A program made the position numbers and the translations under genes. The notes below the pieces were generated by a model. That model worked only from the letters and a program-made list of their open reading frames with translations. It was not told where the DNA came from and ran no database searches. A DNA stretch of 20,938 nucleotides from a virus. Positions 14,533 to 20,938 of this stretch are shown here, piece after piece (within the stretch, counting starts at the first letter, position 1; each line of letters begins with the position of its first letter). The DNA lies in IMG/VR virus record IMGVR_UViG_3300037584_001106, positions 1 to 20,938 of that record; one strand, written 5' to 3'.

Positions 14533-17500
14533 TAACTTACATTCCCTGATAACACGCAGACAGTTCCGCTTATAAATAGTATCGTACAGACCCCTCTAGT
14601 TGCAAGCGTCACACTGTTTACGTCTCCGTCTGTTCCTGCAATATACGCAGTTGAAATAGATAGAGTAATAGTACGATCACCAGATGTATTGTTGAATATA
14701 GAAACCGCATCTCCTGCTGAAAAGGTACTGTTTGGAACGGTTATTGATCCACCCGATCCAATGCCTATGAAGTTTCCTACGTCACCAGTGGTCAACGTAT
14801 AGCTAGATGTTTTGTCAGAACCAGACTTAGGAATAGCTCTTACATTACCGTCACCATCAGTTATTGTGCCTCCAAAGTAACCATCTTTCCATCTTGCAAT
14901 AGGATCACCAAAGTCATCTGTGTTATCTGATCCTGCTCCTGTCGTTGTGCAAGGAACTACACGATTTGTATTAAAATCAAACCTTAAACCAGTGTTTGCT
15001 GATGCAATAAATACATCGTTTAATTCAATGCCAATACGCCCACGCAGTGTTGAGCCTTCGTATAAATGAATCATGTCACCTTCATCAGTAATTCTACTGA
15101 CTGATAATGGCGTTGTATTTGCAGCATTAATCTCGACTCGACCTGTGCTTTCTATAGAAGTTCCTGCTGTTCCTACAGTGCTTGTGGTTTTTCCAACAAT
15201 GAAATTACCGCTGCTGTCTATTCGCATACGTTCTGTAACGGTTGCTGTTGCCCCTGCTGTACCGCTTGGTGCGTTGGAAAATATTAATTGAGCACCACCA
15301 ACACTTAAAATACCTGCTGTTGTGCTGCCCTCTCCATATTTATAATTTGATCCATCATAAAACAGATTTGAACGCATATCAAAAGTTGGGTTGTCAGTCC
15401 TACCTGCAAGACCACTACCTTTGTAAGCAACATCAAGTCCTTTATATGTGCCACCAAAGCCTGATATATCAGAGGTTGCAAGACCAACATTACCGCTGCT
15501 GTTGATGCGCATACGTTCTGTTAAAGAAGAACTGCCATCTGCTTTAGTAAGTATTGTTACATTAGCACCTCTTTGCCCTGAAGTACTACCATCAGCAGCA
15601 CTTCTAATTGATGCCATAACTTTATGCCCTGAACTTTGGTAATGACCAACAAAGTTAATATCACCAATGCCACCAGTATCAGCATTTTGATTATCGCCTA
15701 TTTCAATAAAGCCACGTCTATTGCCAGAAGTTTCAATTACTGATAAGCCTACATAAGATGTGCCATTGCCAGAAACATCTGGACTAGACGTCCCAATCCC
15801 AACATTACCACTACTGTCTATGCGTAGTCGCTCAGACCCATTTGTTTCTATAGTAACGGTATCAACAGCAGGGAAACGTATCGCTGTGTTTGTGTCACCA
15901 CTGTGAACAATCTTATCGGCAATCGTTACATCACCAGTAAACGTAGCAGTTGTACCTGTTAGTCCACCAGTAAGTGTACCACCTGATAGAGGTAGTTTAG
16001 CATTTACATCAACTTCACCACCCATACCACTATGGTTTGTACAATAGTAATATAAAGTATTTGGAGCATCTTGTTCTAGTTTAACTTCTGTGTAAGCTCC
16101 TGCAGAACCTGGAGTACCTACTGCTGTTACACCTGTAGTAAATGCACTACCACCACCATGTGTACCATTTGAAGTTGTACTTAATCGTAGTGGATGTCCT
16201 GAGTTGCTGCTATCTGACTGATCAAACCTATATGTTATTGAGGGTCTAAGTTGAGCTAGTTGCTGTACTGTTCCATCAAGAGCATACTTGTTACCACCAG
16301 AGTTTACAACAGTAACTGCAATTGTTGCATAAGGTTGTTTAGCAGCTAAAAGATCATCAGTTTCTGTTTTAGTATAGTGAGTGGCTAGTGTAAATGTACC
16401 GTAGGCTACAATGTCTACTATATCATTTACTGCAGCACCAGAAGCTAATACAACTGAAGTACCGTTTGTAGCAGTAAAGTCTGTACCTGCTAGTAGTTTT
16501 ACACCATTAAGATAAACATCTACAAAACCAGAATCGTATGTAGCTGCAAAAGAAGTTTGACCTGCAGTAGCTGTATAAGTGTTACGACTTGAAGTTCCGT
16601 TTACAGATGAACCTGCTGCAGTAAAACCAGAACCACCATAAACCTGCATAGAGTTTGTAGTAGTATTAAAATAGAGAGTTCCTACCTGAAGAGCATCACC
16701 GTCATTGTCTGTACTAGGGGCAGATGACTTAGCACCAAGGTATCTGTCATCAAACGAATCAAAACTGGCTGCTGCAGAGGTTGCACTAGAAGCTGCTCCT
16801 GTTGCACTACTTGCTGCTGCAGTGGCACTTGAAGCAGCGGCTGTAGCACTAGAAGCGGCTGCTGTAGCTGACGTTGCTGCTGCAGTACCTGATCCCAGAA
16901 TACTATCAACATATGTCTTGGTTGTCAAATCTGCACTTGCACTAGGTGTATAACTAGCAGTAATTTTGTTACTACCTGCTGCTACTGCACCTGTTAGAGT
17001 ACCACCTGCTAACGGTAAAAATGTATCTGTAGTGTATTTTTTAGTTGCTGCATCTTGATCTGCTGTAGGATCACCTAGTCCTGTAATCTTAGATGTACCC
17101 ATAGCGATAGCACCAGACATTGTACCACCTGCAAGCGGTAGCTTGGTAGCTATACTATTTGTAATAGTTGTAGAGAAGTTTGGATCATCATTCAGGGCTG
17201 CAGCTAGTTCGTTTAATGTGTCTAGTGTACCTGGAGCAGAGTCAACAAGTGCAGCTACTTCTGTGTCAACATAATTTTTAGTCGCAGCATCCTGTGCATT
17301 ACTGGGATCAGTAACGTTAGCAATTGTTGTACCTGTAACGTCTAGAGTTCCGTTGACTGTTACGTTAGCAAATGTAGATGTACCAGAATTAGCTGTTACG
17401 TTACCTGTAACATTACCAGTGATATTACCTGTGATGTCACCGTCTATATCCCCTGTAATATTACCTGTCAAATCCCCAACAAAGCCTGAGCTTGCTGTAA

Positions 17501-18434
17501 TAGTTGTACCTGTTATAGCAGCAGCACTTGACGCACCGATAATAGCACCGTCAATAGCGCCACCATTAATATCAACAGTAGCTAATGTAGCTTGCCCAGT
17601 TGTCGATATAGTTGTAAAGCTACCTGCTGCAGCACTAGAAGCACCAATAATTGTACCATCTATATTACCGCCATTTATATCTGCAGTAGTTACAGTTGTT
17701 GTTCCAGAAGCTGTTAAGTCTGTAAATGTACCTGCACCTGCAGAAGATGCACCTATGGTAACACCATCAATTGCACCACCGTTAATATCAACAGTAGCGT
17801 GAGTAGATGTCCCTGAAGTAGTAAGGTCTGTAAATGTACCTGCAGCAGCCGTTGTGTTACCAATGGTAGTATTATCCATAGTACCAGAGTTAATGTCTGC
17901 AGATGTTATAGTAGCTACACCTGTAAAGCTAGAAGTACCTGTCACTGCTAGAGTGCTTGCAAGGGTAACTGCTCCTGATGCACCTATTGTAGTAAAGCTA
18001 CCTGCTGCTGCAGAAGATCCACCTATTGATGCTCCATCTATTGATCCCCCATCTATGTCTACAGAGTCAAAATAACCAATACCATCAATGTACAAATCTT
18101 TAAACTTAAGTGCTGATGTACCAAGATCAATATCATCATCAGTTACAGGAATTATAGCACCATCTTGAATACGTATCTGCTCTACTGCTGCTCCACCCAC
18201 TTCACTAAAGAAGCCTATACGGTTGTTACTAGTATCTATAACAACTTTGTTTAGTGCATCACTGTCAGCTATCAGAGGTACGTAACCACCTTCAGTAGAA
18301 CTACCGTCATGCTTGTGTCCAGTAGCTAAAGCAAAAGCATCTCGTAGAGCATTGTACTCTGCGTTTACTGGTGCAGCTTTAATAATCGCATTAGCGATAA
18401 TATCGGCTGCTGATTGTCTTGAATAACCTGCCAT
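14532..18434 (-). CDS. Long multidomain tail fibre with beta repeats, coiled coil and a cupredoxin-like domain
   Basis: This is a 1300-residue fibre. Residues 1-110 are a likely virion-attachment head. Residues 126-313 hold five DI(N/D)xG repeats, mostly 36 residues apart. Residues 320-347 are GNIT/GNVT tetrapeptides. Residues about 370-510 hold PLAGGT(L/M) and DAATKxY(V/T)D units typical of short-fibre shafts. Residues 517-558 are perfect heptads (AAASSAT). Residues about 615-690 are another beta domain (VDVYLNGVKLLAGTDF). Residues about 702-810 form a cupredoxin-like domain. Three ERxRI(D/N)SSGN motifs follow at about 868, 973 and 1068, and residues about 1210-1300 are a beta-rich tip. The ATG is one base after the nozzle gene stop, with AGG about eight bases upstream. 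It is the first and longest fibre gene after the nozzle, so it may be the main fibre or a central tail spike. No S74 self-processing domain is seen at the end. Confidence 0.85.
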   Translation of the reverse strand: MAGYSRQSAADIIANAIIKAAPVNAEYNALRDAFALATGHKHDGSSTEGGYVPLIADSDALNKVVIDTSNNRIGFFSEVGGAAVEQIRIQDGAIIPVTDDDIDLGTSALKFKDLYIDGIGYFDSVDIDGGSIDGASIGGSSAAAGSFTTIGASGAVTLASTLAVTGTSSFTGVATITSADINSGTMDNTTIGNTTAAAGTFTDLTTSGTSTHATVDINGGAIDGVTIGASSAGAGTFTDLTASGTTTVTTADINGGNIDGTIIGASSAAAGSFTTISTTGQATLATVDINGGAIDGAIIGASSAAAITGTTITASSGFVGDLTGNITGDIDGDITGNITGNVTGNVTANSGTSTFANVTVNGTLDVTGTTIANVTDPSNAQDAATKNYVDTEVAALVDSAPGTLDTLNELAAALNDDPNFSTTITNSIATKLPLAGGTMSGAIAMGTSKITGLGDPTADQDAATKKYTTDTFLPLAGGTLTGAVAAGSNKITASYTPSASADLTTKTYVDSILGSGTAAATSATAAASSATAAASSATAAASSATGAASSATSAAASFDSFDDRYLGAKSSAPSTDNDGDALQVGTLYFNTTTNSMQVYGGSGFTAAGSSVNGTSSRNTYTATAGQTSFAATYDSGFVDVYLNGVKLLAGTDFTATNGTSVVLASGAAVNDIVDIVAYGTFTLATHYTKTETDDLLAAKQPYATIAVTVVNSGGNKYALDGTVQQLAQLRPSITYRFDQSDSSNSGHPLRLSTTSNGTHGGGSAFTTGVTAVGTPGSAGAYTEVKLEQDAPNTLYYYCTNHSGMGGEVDVNAKLPLSGGTLTGGLTGTTATFTGDVTIADKIVHSGDTNTAIRFPAVDTVTIETNGSERLRIDSSGNVGIGTSSPDVSGNGTSYVGLSVIETSGNRRGFIEIGDNQNADTGGIGDINFVGHYQSSGHKVMASIRSAADGSTSGQRGANVTILTKADGSSSLTERMRINSSGNVGLATSDISGFGGTYKGLDVAYKGSGLAGRTDNPTFDMRSNLFYDGSNYKYGEGSTTAGILSVGGAQLIFSNAPSGTAGATATVTERMRIDSSGNFIVGKTTSTVGTAGTSIESTGRVEINAANTTPLSVSRITDEGDMIHLYEGSTLRGRIGIELNDVFIASANTGLRFDFNTNRVVPCTTTGAGSDNTDDFGDPIARWKDGYFGGTITDGDGNVRAIPKSGSDKTSSYTLTTGDVGNFIGIGSGGSITVPNSTFSAGDAVSIFNNTSGDRTITLSISTAYIAGTDGDVNSVTLATRGVCTILFISGTVCVLSGNVS
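15177..15839 (-). repeat. Three repeated ERxRI(D/N)SSGN motifs in the long fibre
   Basis: GSERLRIDSSGNVGIGTSS, LTERMRINSSGNVGLATSD and TERMRIDSSGNFIVGKTTS begin near residues 867, 971 and 1067, about 95-105 residues apart. This suggests that the distal shaft is three related beta modules. In other fibres the same motif often precedes an S74 endosialidase-type chaperone, which is absent here. Confidence 0.7.
16005..16331 (-). other. Cupredoxin-like domain within the 1300-residue fibre
   Basis: Residues about 702-810 have a beta-rich pattern with TYRFDQSDSSNSGHPLRL, then LYYYCTNHSGMGGEVDV. His747 in SGHPL, Cys798, His801 and Met804 occupy the places of the four ligands of a type 1 copper site. 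The C-x2-H-x2-M spacing is the same as in amicyanin. I recall this segment as widespread in marine phage fibres, so copper binding needs testing; a copper-free or structural variant is possible. Confidence 0.6.
16761..16886 (-). repeat. Six 21-bp repeats encoding Ala/Ser heptads
   Basis: Residues 517-558 of the fibre read as consecutive heptads: AAATSAT, AAASSAT three times, GAASSAT and SAAASFD. The 7-residue period with Ala at two core positions predicts a tight trimeric coiled-coil neck between two beta regions. The DNA units (gctgctgcagtggcacttgaa-like) differ mostly at third positions. Confidence 0.8.
17394..17477 (-). repeat. 12-bp repeats encoding GNIT/GNVT tetrapeptides
   Basis: Residues 320-347 of the fibre read GDLT GNIT GDID GDIT GNIT GNVT GNVT: seven tetrapeptides with Gly first and alternating Asn/Asp then Ile/Val. 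Such short periods make thin fibrous beta structures in phage fibres. Confidence 0.75.
17496..18059 (-). repeat. Five DI(N/D)xG repeats, 36 residues (108 bp) each except the first
   Basis: Repeat starts fall at residues 126, 180, 216, 252 and 288 of the fibre; the first interval is 54 and the others exactly 36. The unit runs as DINGGAIDGVTIGASSA then AGTFTDLTASGTTT. The extra 18 residues in the first interval equal half a unit. Confidence 0.8.
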
Positions 18435-18435
18435 T

Positions 18436-19974
18436 TTATAACCTATCTCCTACCCCAAATGTAATCACTAAACCTTGTATACTATGTGATGCACTTGTGT
18501 CATTAGTTACGAATTTTAAAGATGCGGATTTACCTGATCCTGAAATATTAGTTCTCTGAACTGGGGATGGATTCCCATCAAATATTGCAGTGCTGTTATA
18601 TGTTGCTTCGTTAAAGAAAGCTGCTGCTCCTATTGTAGATAAATTAAAGTTAGTAGGATTTAAAGTATCTACGTCCTCATAGTCGTATACTGCTGACATC
18701 ACTATTGAGTTGTCTCCTTCAGAACGTAAGTATGTAGCTACAGTGTAAAATACTTTACGTTGTTCTGGGTCTTGCATATGGAAGAAAGGAGTTTGAAATA
18801 TACTAAATATTGGATCTCCACCAAAACTATTACCTTGTTCTTGTTGTTGTACTTTACCTGTTGAAGTACCGTGTATAACAATTTCGTTTTGTCCTATGTA
18901 ACCGCTGTCTGCACAAGTAGCTGTAATACCTAACATCTGACTGTATTCAAACTGCAGACCGTTAGGTGTTTGTCTAAAACCGCCTATAATACCTTGAGAA
19001 TCTGCTCCTGCAAAGAAATATCTAAACTGTGTTTTCTGTCTAATTACTACTGCATTTAAACCCTCAAGGTCAATATCAAAAATAATGTCTGTAAAAATAG
19101 ACTGAATGTCTTTTGATATTGTTTCGAGATTAACATCTCCTATCTTATCTGTACCAGAAATAGGACGTAGACCATCTTGTGATAAGAATAATAAGTCACC
19201 ACCAATTTCTATAACACTATCTGTAGCTAAACACCCAAGGTCATCTGTAACAGTCTGTAGTGTAAAGTTAGCTAATGCAGTACCACCTAATTTTTTAATG
19301 TTAGTTGCACCAAATATAAACAGTTCGTTTCTAAATGATTTGATAGCAACTATAGGAAAACCTACATTTATTACTCCTGCACCATCATTAGCAGCAAAAT
19401 TTGTTTCTGCTAGTGGAGCACTAAAAAAGAGTTTAGTTGGGTGTGCAGGATCACCTGCTAAGAATAAATGATTTTGAAATATTGCAGAAAACTTTGGGTC
19501 AGTAGGAGCATCATTATGTGTAATCTGTGTGTAAGTTGTTCCATCATAAGTAGCTGCAGGATTTATACCATCTGTTAAAACTACCTTTGGTGTAGCAAAG
19601 TTAAGTCTAGAGAATCTAACTTTGGTTACTCCTACCATTGTAGGTGAACCTGCAGTCGTTACAGCATCCCAAGCTGAACTAGAGTTATTCCATTTATGTA
19701 AGTAGTTGTTACCTGATGATGGTTTTCTACAAGCTAGTATGCCATCGTTTATACCGTCTGCTACACAAACACCAAGGACACTTCCTGTTCCTGTAACTGT
19801 GCCGTAGTTATTAGCAAACCCACTTATCTTTCTGTAACCACCAGTAACAGCAGGTTCGTAGTTAATAAGCGCAGTAGCAGACCCAGGCTGTGTCTCACCC
19901 TGAGATAACACATCCCTACTAGTATTTAGTCCTCCCTGACAGAAAACTTTAAACGAGGCTAGATTATCTGGCAT
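18436..19974 (-). CDS. Probable tail nozzle (tail tube) protein
   Basis: This 512-residue, beta-rich protein follows the adaptor gene with a TAATG stop/start overlap and is followed one base later by the long fibre. Residues about 31-56 contain SATALINYEPAVTGGYRKISG, a pattern I associate with the nozzle or second tail-tube proteins of podovirus-like phages, the counterpart of T7 gp12. The middle (residues about 80-330) alternates short hydrophobic strands with Gly/Asp turns, as in a beta-propeller (VVLTDGINPAATYDGTTYTQ, ELFIFGATNIKKLGG, LLFLSQDGLRPISG). The C-terminal ~200 residues are also beta. It would form the far end of the short tail, through which DNA leaves. No enzyme motif or signal peptide is visible. 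The assignment rests on gene order and fold impression, so a fibre-anchoring tail protein is the main alternative. Confidence 0.7.
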   Translation of the reverse strand: MPDNLASFKVFCQGGLNTSRDVLSQGETQPGSATALINYEPAVTGGYRKISGFANNYGTVTGTGSVLGVCVADGINDGILACRKPSSGNNYLHKWNNSSSAWDAVTTAGSPTMVGVTKVRFSRLNFATPKVVLTDGINPAATYDGTTYTQITHNDAPTDPKFSAIFQNHLFLAGDPAHPTKLFFSAPLAETNFAANDGAGVINVGFPIVAIKSFRNELFIFGATNIKKLGGTALANFTLQTVTDDLGCLATDSVIEIGGDLLFLSQDGLRPISGTDKIGDVNLETISKDIQSIFTDIIFDIDLEGLNAVVIRQKTQFRYFFAGADSQGIIGGFRQTPNGLQFEYSQMLGITATCADSGYIGQNEIVIHGTSTGKVQQQEQGNSFGGDPIFSIFQTPFFHMQDPEQRKVFYTVATYLRSEGDNSIVMSAVYDYEDVDTLNPTNFNLSTIGAAAFFNEATYNSTAIFDGNPSPVQRTNISGSGKSASLKFVTNDTSASHSIQGLVITFGVGDRL

Positions 19975-20702
19975 TAAAATACTCTACCTAGTACTTGATT
20001 AGAAGAGTTGATCCTATCAACAACTGTTGATCTCACTCTTAGCTGTTCATCTACAAGAACTCTTCTCATAGCTTTAATACCGTCTTCAAAGTTTTGTTGG
20101 TGCATTGCAGCACTCTGCTCATTAGACCTAAACCTCATCATGTACATCATAGCGCCATCAATAACTACGTGATTAAACCTATCTGGTATAACAGACGTAT
20201 CATTGAAGGCTGATAAATCAGAAGGAAACTTCCAATAAACATATTCTATTTCGTAGGAGTTATCAGGTATTGGTGTCAATCCAAACTTTTCTTCATTAGT
20301 CTGATATATTAGAGTTGGTGAAGATATGCCTGTTGCATCTCCTGTATCATCAAAGTGTCTGTACTTTTGAATGTACTCATCATACGTAATTGAAGGTAAG
20401 TGCATTGGTGTATTATCAACAGACGTTAACTTCTTAATATAAAAAGTTTCCCAGTCTGCACTAGAATAATCATCAGGAAAAGAATACTGCCTTGTTCCTG
20501 CTGATAGTGTTTGTGTATTAGTTGTTTTTAAGAATGGAAACTCTTGTCCTGTTTGTATTATATTTCTAATGGAGTTATTAATAGCATCTTTAGCTAAAGC
20601 CTGAACGTTACGTACAGTTGTAAAACCATCACCTGCAGTGTCTAGTGTGACTTCGTTTAAACGTGTTAGCAGTTGATTTGTTAAGACTACATAAGTTGCC
20701 AT
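19974..20702 (-). CDS. Probable head-tail adaptor protein
   Basis: This 242-residue protein has the composition and layout of podovirus adaptor proteins (T7 gp11 or SU10-adaptor type). It starts with a helix (LLTRLNEVTL), has a second helix (ALAKDAINNSIRNIIQ, residues about 30-50), and a beta stretch with SAGTRQYSFPDDY and WETFYIKKL, where aromatic residues are typical. A late helical part (NHVVIDGAMMYMMRFRSNEQSA) is followed by a coiled C-terminus. The adaptor ring joins portal to tail nozzle inside the virion. It is the first gene after the hairpin at 20727-20752 and has AAGGGA about seven bases before its ATG. Its stop overlaps the nozzle start (TAATG). Gene order (structural protein, adaptor, nozzle, fibres) supports the call; no search was possible. 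Confidence 0.7.
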   Translation of the reverse strand: MATYVVLTNQLLTRLNEVTLDTAGDGFTTVRNVQALAKDAINNSIRNIIQTGQEFPFLKTTNTQTLSAGTRQYSFPDDYSSADWETFYIKKLTSVDNTPMHLPSITYDEYIQKYRHFDDTGDATGISSPTLIYQTNEEKFGLTPIPDNSYEIEYVYWKFPSDLSAFNDTSVIPDRFNHVVIDGAMMYMMRFRSNEQSAAMHQQNFEDGIKAMRRVLVDEQLRVRSTVVDRINSSNQVLGRVF

Positions 20703-20726
20703 GAAAAAATCCCTTAGATAAACTTA

Positions 20727-20752
20727 AAGGGGGCAAGTTTCCCTGCCCCCTT
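20727..20752 (-). terminator. GC-rich hairpin between structural gene and tail operon
   Basis: GGGGGCA at 20729-20735 pairs exactly with TGCCCCC at 20744-20750, extended by two A-T pairs, around an 8-base loop. It sits between the stop of the right-hand gene (20760) and the adaptor start (20702), the longest non-coding gap in the window. The downstream T tract on the minus strand (TTTTTT at 20704-20709) is 18 bases away, so it may act as a partial terminator or an RNA processing or stability element rather than a full stop. Confidence 0.65.
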
Positions 20753-20759
20753 AAATTAG

Positions 20760-20938
20760 TTATGCAAGTGTATCACGATCTACTTCTTGAGCAGTACCGT
20801 CATTACCCCGATCTGTACAGTCCATCATAACTGCCCAGATGCGCAACTTACCTGTAGCAACTGCACCACCAGATAGTGTAGCAATTGTTAGGTCAATGTT
20901 GTCATCCGCAGTAGTCATCAATGGTTGATATGCTGCTG
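20760..20938 (-). CDS. C-terminal end of an unidentified structural protein
   Basis: An open frame enters from the right edge and ends with TAA at 20760-20762, giving the last 58 residues (plus a partial codon): a beta-rich piece with LTIATLSGGTAVATGKLRIW, then AVMMDCTDRG and a final AQEVDRDTLA. The LRIWAVMMD strand and the position directly before the adaptor gene suggest a capsid-associated protein, for example a head decoration or minor capsid protein. I cannot identify the family, and the start is outside the window. Confidence 0.65.
   Translation of the reverse strand, partial: AAYQPLMTTADDNIDLTIATLSGGAVATGKLRIWAVMMDCTDRGNDGTAQEVDRDTLA

Noticed and set aside
17353-17802. 149-codon open frame on the plus strand
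   Set aside because: It is antisense to the 36-residue and tetrapeptide repeats of the fibre. Repeats with a fixed codon period keep other frames open by chance, and the product is low-complexity Val/Pro/Ala.
19106-19471. 121-codon open frame on the plus strand
   Set aside because: It is antisense to the nozzle gene, with no ribosome binding site or recognisable product.
20703-20759. Phage-type promoter upstream of the adaptor gene
   Set aside because: No -10/-35 pair or T7-like promoter consensus is visible in the short gap, which is mostly the hairpin.
1-20938. tRNA genes, integrase/attachment site, or mobile element
   Set aside because: No cloverleaf-like sequence, recombinase motif or inverted-repeat-bounded transposase was seen; coding sequence fills nearly the whole window.

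Overview
The window is a block of structural (virion) genes from a tailed phage, very probably a marine podovirus-like phage known mainly from environmental sequence. The evidence is that every supported gene lies on the minus strand, the genes abut or overlap by 1 to a few bases (several TAATG stop/start overlaps), the DNA is moderately AT-rich, and the proteins have the repeat-rich fibre architectures seen in marine phages. I see no tRNA, integrase, replication gene, CRISPR array or insertion sequence. The host cannot be read from this sequence.

In order of transcription (right to left): the 3' end of an unidentified structural gene (20760-20938), then a strong GC hairpin that looks like a terminator (20727-20752). 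A head-tail adaptor-like protein (242 aa) and a probable tail nozzle protein (512 aa) follow. Next is a receptor-binding region of about 10.5 kb. It holds a 1300-residue fibre, a 650-residue modular tail protein, a tail fibre assembly chaperone (166 aa), a small 72-residue protein, a 634-residue beta-roll fibre made of 17-residue repeats, and a second modular tail protein (662 aa) that is a paralogue of the first. After a small single-membrane-span protein (84 aa) come the probable internal or DNA-ejection proteins: a 978-residue protein with a long 11-residue repeat region, a lytic transglycosylase-like protein, two unrecognised proteins (168 and 311 aa), and a very large protein that starts at 2540 and runs off the left edge (at least 846 residues).

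As a working model, the adaptor and nozzle form the tail stem, the fibres and modular tail proteins recognise the cell surface, the chaperone helps fold or assemble a fibre, and the transglycosylase and large helical proteins are carried in the particle and open the way for DNA through the envelope. Only the fibre, chaperone and transglycosylase roles rest on recognisable sequence signatures. The ejection role of the large left-hand proteins is inferred from position and composition.

The most interesting points are: a domain in the 1300-residue fibre that carries all four expected ligands of a type 1 copper (cupredoxin) site; two diverged paralogous tail proteins, each built of about six ~100-residue modules, flanking a chaperone and another fibre; a 17-residue repeat organised in a higher-order ~70-residue unit; and roughly 22 consecutive 11-residue repeats in the 978-residue virion protein.
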